This document shows, one piece after another, positions 6,450 through 12,732 of a stretch of DNA of 18,364 nt. The position numbers and the translations under genes were made by a program. How positions within the stretch are numbered: position 1 is the first letter of the stretch; every line of letters begins with the position of its first letter. The notes under the pieces were generated by a model. The model made no database searches. It had not been told where the DNA came from and saw nothing but the letters and a program-made list of their open reading frames with translations. Source of the stretch: Candidatus Magasanikbacteria bacterium CG_4_10_14_0_8_um_filter_42_12 (lineage in GTDB: Bacteria > Patescibacteriota > Patescibacteriia > Magasanikbacterales > UBA922); contig PFLZ01000063.1 of assembly GCA_002784795.1 (NCBI GenBank), positions 1 to 18,364 on the forward strand, in the 5' to 3' direction.

Positions 6450-8318
6450 TTATGATCTTCCTGGGCTAATAACTTGTTGTTCAAAATCTTTTTTGGCTTG
6501 TTCTATCTGCAAGAGCTGTTCTGGATCTGACGTAATGAGCTGATCTTCAGTATATGATGCAACCACTTTGATAGCCGCATGTTTTAATCCAGCAAAGAAT
6601 ATTCCTTCTCCTACAGCACCTTCTAATAATAAATATTTTTCTCCCTCTGTCAGCAAAAAGGTTTTTTGGATTATGTCTATTGATGCTGGCGACTGTCGGA
6701 GCAAGAGCTGCAACGCAGAGTTCGTCACAATTGCTTGTCCGTATTGTGAGCTCAAGAAATCATTCACATCCTGCGTAATCGTCGTGACACCCAAATAATA
6801 TTTTCGACAACGCTTTACCAGTGCAAAAATAAACTTCGCACTGTCTTCGTGTTGCATGAGCCACCAGGCTTCATCAATAATAAGCAAACGTTTTTTTCGT
6901 TCACTGCGAACAATATTCCAAATATAATTTACCAACGTATAAATCGCCATAGGGCGCAATTCATCTTCGAGATCTCTGACACTAAAGATGACAAGCGCAT
7001 TATTCACATCCACATTCGTAGGCGCATTGAACAATCCTGCAAACGTTCCATCAGTATACTTACTTAGTTTAATCACCAATTCACTCGCCCCGTCTATCCC
7101 TTCGAGGACATCGAGCAGATCCTGCATAATTGGCGGCTCGACGGTCGCAAGGTCCGATGAAGAGGTAATATCTTTTTTTGCATAGGCTTCGAGGAGAGCA
7201 CGATCAAGAAGAGAGTCTTCTGTTGCCGTTACTTGCCCGAGCATAATGCGAAGCAACCCCTTGGCCGTGATGACTGCACTCCGAATAATATCTTCTGTAG
7301 ACACTTGCTCTCCGACCGGACGTGGCAAATCAAATGGATTGACTTTTCCTTCTGAAGCAAGCGAAATATTGATATAGGTACCACCAACAGCCTCGGAAAG
7401 ATGTTCATACTCGCGTTCTGGGTCGATAACAATCACATCGATGCCCATCATAAGACTGCGAAGCACTTCGAGTTTTACAGCATACGATTTTCCAGCACCA
7501 GAGGTCGCGAAGACCACCATATTTGCATTTTGGAGTGAAAATCTATCAAACAAAATCAAACTATTGTTGTGTCGATTGATACCATAGAGAATACCATCAT
7601 CACTGGTCAGTTCTGACGACATAAACGGAAACGACGAGGCAATCGGAGATGAATTCATGTTGAACGCTACCATCAGCTCATCAATAGCAAGTGGCATGGT
7701 AGAGGTGAAACCTTGTTCTGCCTGAAACAACACATTTTTTGTATAAATAAGTCGTGCACCAAAAATATTTTCCAAATCTTCTGTCAACGTATCAAGTTCT
7801 TTTTTATCATTTGCATAGATCGTCACATAAAAAGCAAATTGAAAAAAATGCTCAATGCCTTGCGTCAAATCATCACGGAGTTGCTCGATATCGCGCAGTG
7901 CTGTTTCTCTGAGCGGATCACGTGGCGCTCCTTTTTCTGCATCACCTGACAGCTGTGCTTGGAGTGCACCTACTTTTTTCTTGAGCTGCTTGAGAATAAC
8001 CGCAGATTCTACAGGATAAAAAAACATTGACAGATCCATGGTCGAATTCAAATTCAAAATTGGCGAACTCCATCCAACAGAAATATATCGAGGATATGTA
8101 ATCACGTACATGGTACGCAAAAATACATCACCCAGCTGAATGAAGTTTGATTCGACTCGAAACGCAGACGGTGCAATCAAATCTTTGATAGCCACGGTCC
8201 CCTCTCGATACAGCCGTTCTTCTTCGAGCGTGATAAGATCATCCTTGGTCACATCCTTTTTTGGATCATGACCACGATCTTTTTTGGCTGTTTTTCTTGT
8301 CAGTGGTTTGAATGGCAT
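6450..8318 (-). CDS. virB4: VirB4-type T4SS ATPase
   Basis: 622 residues from the ATG at 8318. The N-terminal domain (about 40-250) is followed by a RecA-like motor: Walker A ATSGAGKS (271-278), a VIDPEREY strand, Walker B LLIIDEAWW (about 478-486) and the ITQD sensor (about 513-516). VirB4/TraC/ConE ATPases power substrate transfer and pilus assembly on the cytoplasmic side. An in-frame ATG at 8432 adds 38 residues (including RATCYVLRKK), but those are translated heptamer repeat and a palindrome, so I reject that start. No Shine-Dalgarno is seen; array A of the repeat element ends 11 nt upstream. In other systems the region encoded by the separate TraC-like gene upstream is part of this protein. 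Confidence 0.93.
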   Translation of the reverse strand: MPFKPLTRKTAKKDRGHDPKKDVTKDDLITLEEERLYREGTVAIKDLIAPSAFRVESNFIQLGDVFLRTMYVITYPRYISVGWSSPILNLNSTMDLSMFFYPVESAVILKQLKKKVGALQAQLSGDAEKGAPRDPLRETALRDIEQLRDDLTQGIEHFFQFAFYVTIYANDKKELDTLTEDLENIFGARLIYTKNVLFQAEQGFTSTMPLAIDELMVAFNMNSSPIASSFPFMSSELTSDDGILYGINRHNNSLILFDRFSLQNANMVVFATSGAGKSYAVKLEVLRSLMMGIDVIVIDPEREYEHLSEAVGGTYINISLASEGKVNPFDLPRPVGEQVSTEDIIRSAVITAKGLLRIMLGQVTATEDSLLDRALLEAYAKKDITSSSDLATVEPPIMQDLLDVLEGIDGASELVIKLSKYTDGTFAGLFNAPTNVDVNNALVIFSVRDLEDELRPMAIYTLVNYIWNIVRSERKKRLLIIDEAWWLMQHEDSAKFIFALVKRCRKYYLGVTTITQDVNDFLSSQYGQAIVTNSALQLLLRQSPASIDIIQKTFLLTEGEKYLLLEGAVGEGIFFAGLKHAAIKVVASYTEDQLITSDPEQLLQIEQAKKDFEQQVISPGRS

Positions 8319-8354
8319 AGTTTTTTTACGTAACACATAACACGTAGCACGCCA

Positions 8355-8370
8355 TGCCTGCCGGCAGGCA
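8355..8370. repeat. Perfect 16-nt palindrome TGCCTGCCGGCAGGCA
   Basis: Fully self-complementary, far more GC-rich than its surroundings, next to the left heptamer array of element 1. I recall this motif as common in Patescibacteria genomes, but could not check. Confidence 0.7.
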
Positions 8371-8411
8371 GGTAACAAGTTTATACTGCAAAGATGTGCC
8401 CGCAGAACATT

Positions 8412-8452
8412 GTTGGTGGATATGCAATGCAACTCATTGCATATCCACCAAC
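8412..8452. repeat. Perfect 18-bp hairpin in the element 1 interior
   Basis: GTTGGTGGATATGCAATG (8412-8429) is exactly complementary to 8435-8452, with a 5-nt loop CAACT. No T-tract follows on either strand, so it is not a standard intrinsic terminator, though it could stabilise mRNA ends or slow readthrough into virB4. Confidence 0.85.
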
Positions 8453-8500
8453 CCAGTTTATTTCGATCTTGTTACGTGTTATGTGTTACATGTTTCGTGG

Positions 8501-9184
8501 TTATGTGTCAATTTGGAGTTTATCTACATCACCGAGACTTTCTGCAAATGCAATGTCTGGATTGTATCCCATATAATACAGTTCGATGAGGGCCTCGGTA
8601 TCGAGCGCCACGGTCTGCAGTGACATGCCATCGAGCCCGCCCATCACCTGTCTGACACGGGATTCCAAATCTTCTTTTCTTTTTTGGAACCGTTCATCCT
8701 TTAGCCGCACCGTGAACGCAGGCTTGAGTACTTCTTTAAATCTTGCAAAAAACCCTTTTTTTCTATTTGATAATGGATCATATGGGACAACTACATAAAA
8801 CCGTTTTGTCATGATCTGTCCGATGTCTACCAATTCTTCTACAAAGGCACGATAATCTGCAATTTGTACGCGCAACAATTCGCTTGTTTGCTTTTTTTCT
8901 TTTTCTACAAGTTTTGCAAGATAGGGTTTTATCTGCAAGCGGCGCGACTGAACAACAATCTGTATAGGAAATTCGAGCGAATTGAGAAAACTTACATAGG
9001 ACGAAATGAGCGCATTTTGTTCATCTTCTGATTTTAATGCAAAATTTATGCTCGATGTCATCAGCACTTTTCTGAGCGTCCCATCCTTCAATACGACAAC
9101 ACCATCTCGGATCTCCGCAATAGGAAGATAGGTTTGCGTCGCTGGGCGCGAGTGTTTCTTTGCGTTCTTTTTTTTGTCTTTCAT
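8501..9184 (-). CDS. TraC-like / VirB4 N-terminal-domain protein
   Basis: 227 residues. A basic N-terminus (MKDKKKNAKKHSR) precedes TYLPIAEIRDGVVVLKDGTLRKVL, SINFALKSEDEQNALISSYVSFLNSLEFPIQIVVQSRRLQIKPYL and a later KRFYVVVPYDP strand. This corresponds to the N-terminal, non-ATPase part of TraC/VirB4 proteins; no Walker motifs are present. In Gram-positive and Patescibacteria T4SS loci this part is often a separate gene just before the ATPase, as here. It ends with KLQIDT and a TAA stop supplied by the heptamer array. Promoter at 9211-9240. Confidence 0.8.
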   Translation of the reverse strand: MKDKKKNAKKHSRPATQTYLPIAEIRDGVVVLKDGTLRKVLMTSSINFALKSEDEQNALISSYVSFLNSLEFPIQIVVQSRRLQIKPYLAKLVEKEKKQTSELLRVQIADYRAFVEELVDIGQIMTKRFYVVVPYDPLSNRKKGFFARFKEVLKPAFTVRLKDERFQKRKEDLESRVRQVMGGLDGMSLQTVALDTEALIELYYMGYNPDIAFAESLGDVDKLQIDT

Positions 9185-9210
9185 ACAATGCGTTCACACA
9201 CAGTGTGTCA

Positions 9211-9240
9211 AGTATATCATGTCTGCATAATTCATGACAG
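9211..9240 (-). promoter_or_regulatory. Extended -10 promoter of the TraC-like/virB4 unit
   Basis: On the minus strand: CTGTCA (9240-9235), an 18-nt spacer, then TGaTATACT (-10 at 9216-9211). The start near 9204 lies 20 nt before the ATG at 9184. A short palindrome CACACtGTGTG overlaps the start region (about 9196-9208) and could be an operator. It means virB4 need not depend on the distant trbL promoter. Confidence 0.6.
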
Positions 9241-9299
9241 TAACATACCGTAGAACATCACAGATTCGAAGTCTTCAGTTTATACTAGAAAAAAGGTAC

Positions 9300-9358
9300 G
9301 GAGTGACAAGCGTCAGCTTGTCTAGAACCAACGAAAACGAGCTGACGCTCGTCACTCC
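9300..9358. repeat. Long imperfect hairpin, GGAGTGACAAGC family copy 1; possible terminator
   Basis: The left arm (9300-9322, starting GGAGTGACAAGC) pairs with 9339-9358 over about 19 bp with one wobble. Each arm also folds on itself (GACAAGC GTCA GCTTGTC; CGAGC TGAC GCTCG), so cruciform and hairpin forms compete. The 23-nt left arm is repeated exactly at 9864-9886. Read on the minus strand, the hairpin is followed by GTACCTTTTTTC, so it may terminate transcription after prgI. Confidence 0.75.
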
Positions 9359-9370
9359 CACCCATTTCAT

Positions 9371-9805
9371 TTAGACATGTTCATCGGGCCGATAGTATCC
9401 CCCTGTATTCACGACCAGTGAGAGATCTTTGATATGTTGTTTGTGCACAGCCTTTTTCTTCACAATATCAGAAATTTCATCATCATCACCACTGTGCAAA
9501 TAATATTCCAAATCTTTGTCTGTATATGCTTTATGCCAAATACGAAGTCCAGGCCGTTTCATAGTCTGAATAATGTTGAGCAGAAAAATATGAAACACCT
9601 GGCCATTTACCCTTACAAACGAAAAGACAATCGCAATAAGGCCAATAATGACTGCAATGGTAATAAATAATGTCGTGTCAGCAAGTCGATATGTCCCAAA
9701 GATAGTAATACCAGCAGCAAGTAAAATAATAAATTGCCTCGTGGTGATCGGACCAAAAATCTTGTCTTCAACTTCGATAAATTGTGGGACAACGAATTGT
9801 TGCAT
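9371..9805 (-). CDS. PrgI family protein (VirB3-like T4SS component)
   Basis: 144 residues from the ATG at 9805, beginning MQQFVVPQFIEVEDKIFGPI, the normal start of PrgI-family proteins. Two adjacent membrane segments follow (about 24-40 and 46-65, FIILLAAGITIFGTY and LFITIAVIIGLIAIVFSF), then a cytoplasmic tail with RPGLRIWHKAYTDKDLEYY. PrgI, named from pCF10, is an inner-membrane partner of the VirB4 ATPase. In-frame ATGs at 9811 and 9823 are possible. The frame stays open to 9982, but the extra residues come from a repeat element and are not PrgI-like. No Shine-Dalgarno is seen. Confidence 0.88.
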   Translation of the reverse strand: MQQFVVPQFIEVEDKIFGPITTRQFIILLAAGITIFGTYRLADTTLFITIAVIIGLIAIVFSFVRVNGQVFHIFLLNIIQTMKRPGLRIWHKAYTDKDLEYYLHSGDDDEISDIVKKKAVHKQHIKDLSLVVNTGGYYRPDEHV

Positions 9806-9823
9806 AAACATTTCATGAATCAT

Positions 9824-9982
9824 GGAACATGTAGCACGTAACAGATACATATCTCGAACGAACGGAGTGACAAGCGTCAGCTTGTCGGGATTACCGAGTT
9901 CATGCTTTTCCGATAACAGCTGACGCTTGTCACTCCATTTTTGAACATTGTTACGTGCTATGTGATATGTGTTACGTGACAC
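9824..9982. repeat. Heptamer-bounded element 2, between the 401-residue gene and prgI
   Basis: Left array 9824-9844 (GGAACAT, GTAGCAC, GTAACAG) and right array 9948-9982 (TTGTTAC, GTGCTAT, GTGATAT, GTGTTAC, GTGACAC) point in opposite senses. The 103-bp interior is mostly the hairpin at 9864-9936. The right array ends exactly where the upstream gene's stop codon begins (9983); the left array abuts the possible prgI start at 9823. It leaves almost no other intergenic sequence. Confidence 0.8.
9864..9936. repeat. GGAGTGACAAGC hairpin, copy 2
   Basis: Arms 9864-9882 and 9918-9936 are perfectly complementary over 19 bp. The first 23 nt equal those of copy 1 (9300-9322), while the loops differ. 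This is the cargo of element 2. No T-tract follows on the minus strand. Confidence 0.8.
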
Positions 9983-11188
9983 CTACATTCTCAAACTTGC
10001 ACTAAACAAGGCAATTTCTTTCATATCCTCGGGGGTCATATCATCGCTCCTCGATGCCGTGAGAGGTGTTCGTTCTGAGAGTGACTGTGTGATATGTGAG
10101 AGATACTGCCCATACAGCGGACTTTGTATCCATGCCACTTTTACTTTTTGAAACTCGAGATATGATTCTTCTCGGATCACAGCTATTTTTGCTTTCAGTA
10201 TTTCCGTTGCTTTTGCAGGGTCTTTCCCGTACCGACGAAAATCAGTCATGGTGATCTGCCCTATTTCCTCGAGTGGTCCGACGGTTTGTTGTTGTTTTTC
10301 AGGAGGATGAATGTCGGTAAACGATGTATCCCCTCCTCCGCTCGATGATGACATCGTTGGTGCAGATGAAAAAACTGTTGCTGTTTTTTTGGGTGTTGGT
10401 GTTTGTTGGACCGTTCTTCTCGGAGCGGGAATAGATTCCTCACGAGATGTCTCGAGTGACGTATGAATTGCTTGTATGAGCTCCTGTGCCTGCTCACTCG
10501 TGAGCGCGAGGCCACCATGTTCCGCAGGACGAGCAGCATACTCGATGACTTGTGCGTCACTGCGAATATCTTTGAGTCGTGACTGTATCAGTGAATGCAA
10601 TCGATGTTCAAGATCAACAGGTATTGAAAAAGAAATATTTTTTGTCACCATGGCCACGTCCTCAAAACGCGCTGATGGCACTGCCCTCGCAAGAGGATTG
10701 ATCACATCTGCCTGACTGACAGTTTCTTCGAGCGGAGATTTGTGATCCTGCTCGTTCCACTCATGCGCCTTTGCGAGGTCAGTAAAATAGTCAGAAACGG
10801 GAGTCGTCGTAGAAAGCTCATGCGGTGTTTCTTCCATTGGGAGGTCGGTGTCTTTTGGCAGTCTCGGTGCCTGTGCAGGAACTGATTTCGGAGCAGGAGT
10901 GAGAAATGTTTGTTTTTTTGGAGGGACGGGTTCGAGTTTCGGGGATATTGGTTCGGGGATATTAGTTCGGGGTTCAGAGTTCAAAGTTTTGGGTTCAGAA
11001 ATCTCTTGCTCATTATGTACTGTTACGTGCTTATTGTCCCGCAAAGTGGGATCCCGCTTTGCGGGATTTATTGCTAGTTGTTTATTGCTAGTTGATTGTT
11101 GTTTATTGTTTATTGAGGTAACCGAAGATAATGGCACTCGCTCGGTCGTTCCATCTGCTTTTTTTATGAGAATCATTGGTTCTGCCAT
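9983..11188 (-). CDS. Uncharacterised soluble protein of the T4SS-like locus with repeat-derived linker
   Basis: 401 residues, not recognised. No membrane segments or signal peptide. The N-terminus (MAEPMILIKKADGTTERVPL) looks like a small folded tag. Residues about 26-90 are low-complexity and encoded by short DNA repeats (heptamers at 11071-11119, palindrome at 11037-11066, heptamers at 10929-10998), giving INNKQQSTSNKQ and SEPKTLNSEPRTNIPEP-like text. A conserved-looking middle (about 165-245: ITKNISFSIPVDLEHRLHSLIQSRL-like, then DAQVIEYAARPAEHGGL) and a helical C-terminus (about 310-400) are joined by Pro/Ser/Thr-rich linkers. It starts 3 nt after the 505-residue gene. Position suggests a cytoplasmic accessory of the T4SS-like apparatus; no function can be assigned. 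Confidence 0.75.
   Translation of the reverse strand: MAEPMILIKKADGTTERVPLSSVTSINNKQQSTSNKQLAINPAKRDPTLRDNKHVTVHNEQEISEPKTLNSEPRTNIPEPISPKLEPVPPKKQTFLTPAPKSVPAQAPRLPKDTDLPMEETPHELSTTTPVSDYFTDLAKAHEWNEQDHKSPLEETVSQADVINPLARAVPSARFEDVAMVTKNISFSIPVDLEHRLHSLIQSRLKDIRSDAQVIEYAARPAEHGGLALTSEQAQELIQAIHTSLETSREESIPAPRRTVQQTPTPKKTATVFSSAPTMSSSSGGGDTSFTDIHPPEKQQQTVGPLEEIGQITMTDFRRYGKDPAKATEILKAKIAVIREESYLEFQKVKVAWIQSPLYGQYLSHITQSLSERTPLTASRSDDMTPEDMKEIALFSASLRM
10929..10998. repeat. Ten 7-bp units of the GGTTCRG class inside the coding sequence
   Basis: Exact register of ten consecutive 7-mers: GGTTCGA, GTTTCGG, GGATATT, GGTTCGG, GGATATT, AGTTCGG, GGTTCAG, AGTTCAA, AGTTTTG, GGTTCAG. The period is 7, not 3, so it arose as DNA and not from a peptide repeat. 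It encodes part of the proline-rich linker of the 401-residue protein without breaking the frame. Confidence 0.75.
11037..11066. repeat. 30-nt palindrome TCCCGC...GCGGGA inside the coding sequence
   Basis: Arms TCCCGCAAAG and CTTTGCGGGA surround a second palindrome GGGATCCC; only one central pair (T/G) fails. It is read in frame as about NPAKRDPTLRD. It shares ends with the palindromes in the tRNA region. It sits between two heptamer arrays. Confidence 0.8.
11071..11119. repeat. Seven 7-bp units of the TTGYTTA class inside the coding sequence
   Basis: Units in exact register: TTGCTAG, TTGTTTA, TTGCTAG, TTGATTG, TTGTTTA, TTGTTTA, TTGAGGT. Read on the minus strand they give the Asn/Gln/Lys-rich linker of the 401-residue protein. 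Sequence class differs from the intergenic GTGYTAC arrays, but the unit length is the same. Confidence 0.75.
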
Positions 11189-11191
11189 AGA

Positions 11192-12709
11192 TTACAACGA
11201 TGTATTCCATTCAAATGCACTTGTCTGCTGATTGTATACCACAATATCCTGATCTTCTTTCAATACCCCCTGCTCTCGCAAAAATTCGTTGAAGCGGATT
11301 ACTTTTTCTTGCGTCTTTTGATCTTCGAGTGATTCGTTTGCTTGGATCTGCAACAAAAAAGGCTCAAGTGGTACGACAGAAGGATATTCATTCTCTTTTG
11401 GTTTGAATTCCTTTGTGAAATAGTCAGCAATCAATGACCAAAAATCTTCATCGATCCACCATGTGAGCAAATGCTCCATCTGCGTATCAAAAATTTCTTT
11501 CTCATTTGGCTCTGATCCACGATTTTTTTCGATGAGATCTACTGATTTGATATGCCCATAGATGTACAATACTTTTCTAAGTACATGTTTCCACAGTCCT
11601 TTATTTTCTACATGTGCCACATGTTCATCAATATATTCTTCTCTTTTATATCCATCATTGAATTTGTCTCCCAGACGGAGCATGTAATCTTTGAAGAGTG
11701 ACCCTAGTGCTATCGATTCTCCGTCTAGCCCAAGAGGCAACGTTTCCTTATTTTTATCAAGGCTTTTCAACAAAAAAATATTTTCATTCACGTAATCTAC
11801 CAACGTTGACGTTTCTTGATACAGATAATCTTGTAATACGTGGGTGAGTGGAACACCTGCTATCTGCGCCTTTACAAAATAAAAAGATAACCAAAATTCC
11901 TGGAATTCCCAATCCAACTGTCTGAAATAAATAAAAGGCACGTGAAGCAATATGGTCAGGTAAAAAGCTTCGTCCCAACTGTATATCGATTTTTTATAGA
12001 TGTCTACCACATGCAAATGTTCGTATGCAATAGTACTGAGTGCAAATCCTTCACCATTATCTAAAAGATATCTAACAGTTGAAGCAAGTCGAGGTCCATC
12101 ATATGTTGAAATATCACCAGATAATACATCTGCAAATTCTTTTTTTGTGTAAGCATCCACTTTTGACACTTTCAGAAAAGCAGCGATGAGTTCTATCTGA
12201 GATATCATCTCTTCTCCAATTTTTTCTAGCTCTCCAAACGCATTTGAAATAGTCTGTTTTACCACGTCGGAAAAACCATCATATTGCGTAGATAAGAAAT
12301 CAATACTATCTGCAGCAACACCATATTTTTTTGCAAAATCACTAATATTGACAGAAGAAATCAATCTATACGTATGTTCTTCAGCTGATACAGTATTTGG
12401 TGTCTGTGTATAGGATGCAATCCATGTATTCCAATTCTTAACAAATAGAGTCACCGTATCAGTATCAAACATTTCTAACACACTTTTTTCTTGAACATTC
12501 GGATATTCTTCTGAGGTATCCTGACTATAGGCCTGTGCAATGTCAGCGATATCTCGAATTATAATCCGAAATGACTGTTGCTCTTCTGAAAAACGAACAA
12601 CAGTTTGTTCTCTAAAAAATTCTTGAAGTGTACGAAACGCCTCGATACTTTTTACAAAGTCGGTCGTATGAAATTTTTCAAATTGTTTTTCTATTTCAAA
12701 CATACACAA
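11192..12709 (-). CDS. Uncharacterised acidic, helix-rich cytoplasmic protein
   Basis: 505 residues, not recognised. It is acidic and predicted largely helical (EKQFEKFHTTDFVKSIEAF at the start, repeated Phe/Trp/Leu-rich helices such as WDEAFYLTILLHVPFIYF and FQEFWLSFYFVKAQIAG at about 255-290). The latter are not long enough or apolar enough to be clear membrane spans. No catalytic motif is visible. The start at 12709 (MCMFEIEK) or 12703 (MFEIEK) is uncertain; an AT-rich TATATT lies at 12715-12710. It begins 23 nt after the TrbL-like gene and ends 3 nt before the next, so it belongs to the same transcription unit. A structural or regulatory partner of the membrane complex is plausible, not shown. 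Confidence 0.75.
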   Translation of the reverse strand: MCMFEIEKQFEKFHTTDFVKSIEAFRTLQEFFREQTVVRFSEEQQSFRIIIRDIADIAQAYSQDTSEEYPNVQEKSVLEMFDTDTVTLFVKNWNTWIASYTQTPNTVSAEEHTYRLISSVNISDFAKKYGVAADSIDFLSTQYDGFSDVVKQTISNAFGELEKIGEEMISQIELIAAFLKVSKVDAYTKKEFADVLSGDISTYDGPRLASTVRYLLDNGEGFALSTIAYEHLHVVDIYKKSIYSWDEAFYLTILLHVPFIYFRQLDWEFQEFWLSFYFVKAQIAGVPLTHVLQDYLYQETSTLVDYVNENIFLLKSLDKNKETLPLGLDGESIALGSLFKDYMLRLGDKFNDGYKREEYIDEHVAHVENKGLWKHVLRKVLYIYGHIKSVDLIEKNRGSEPNEKEIFDTQMEHLLTWWIDEDFWSLIADYFTKEFKPKENEYPSVVPLEPFLLQIQANESLEDQKTQEKVIRFNEFLREQGVLKEDQDIVVYNQQTSAFEWNTSL

Positions 12710-12732
12710 AATATAGAGTAGTTGTCTTCTGA

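Larger units (their letters stand above)
8330..8503. repeat. Heptamer-bounded element 1, between the TraC-like gene and virB4
   Basis: Left array 8330-8350 is three 7-bp units (GTAACAC, ATAACAC, GTAGCAC). Right array 8469-8503 is about five units in the opposite sense (TTGTTAC, GTGTTAT, GTGTTAC, ATGTTTC, GTGGTTA). The arrays share a perfect 17-nt inverted match (GTAACACATAACACGTA). The 118-bp interior holds two palindromes. The stop codon of the TraC-like gene (8501-8503) lies inside the right array, so the element occupies the whole gap up to the next start. Confidence 0.8.

Noticed and set aside
8319-8432. Longer N-terminus of VirB4
   Set aside because: The added 38 residues are encoded by the heptamer array and palindromes of element 1, with no similarity to VirB4 proteins.
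8319-9184. TraC-like and VirB4 as one gene broken by a frameshift
   Set aside because: Each part is complete with its own start, and the split arrangement is usual in such loci; the gap is filled by a repeat element rather than by residual coding sequence.
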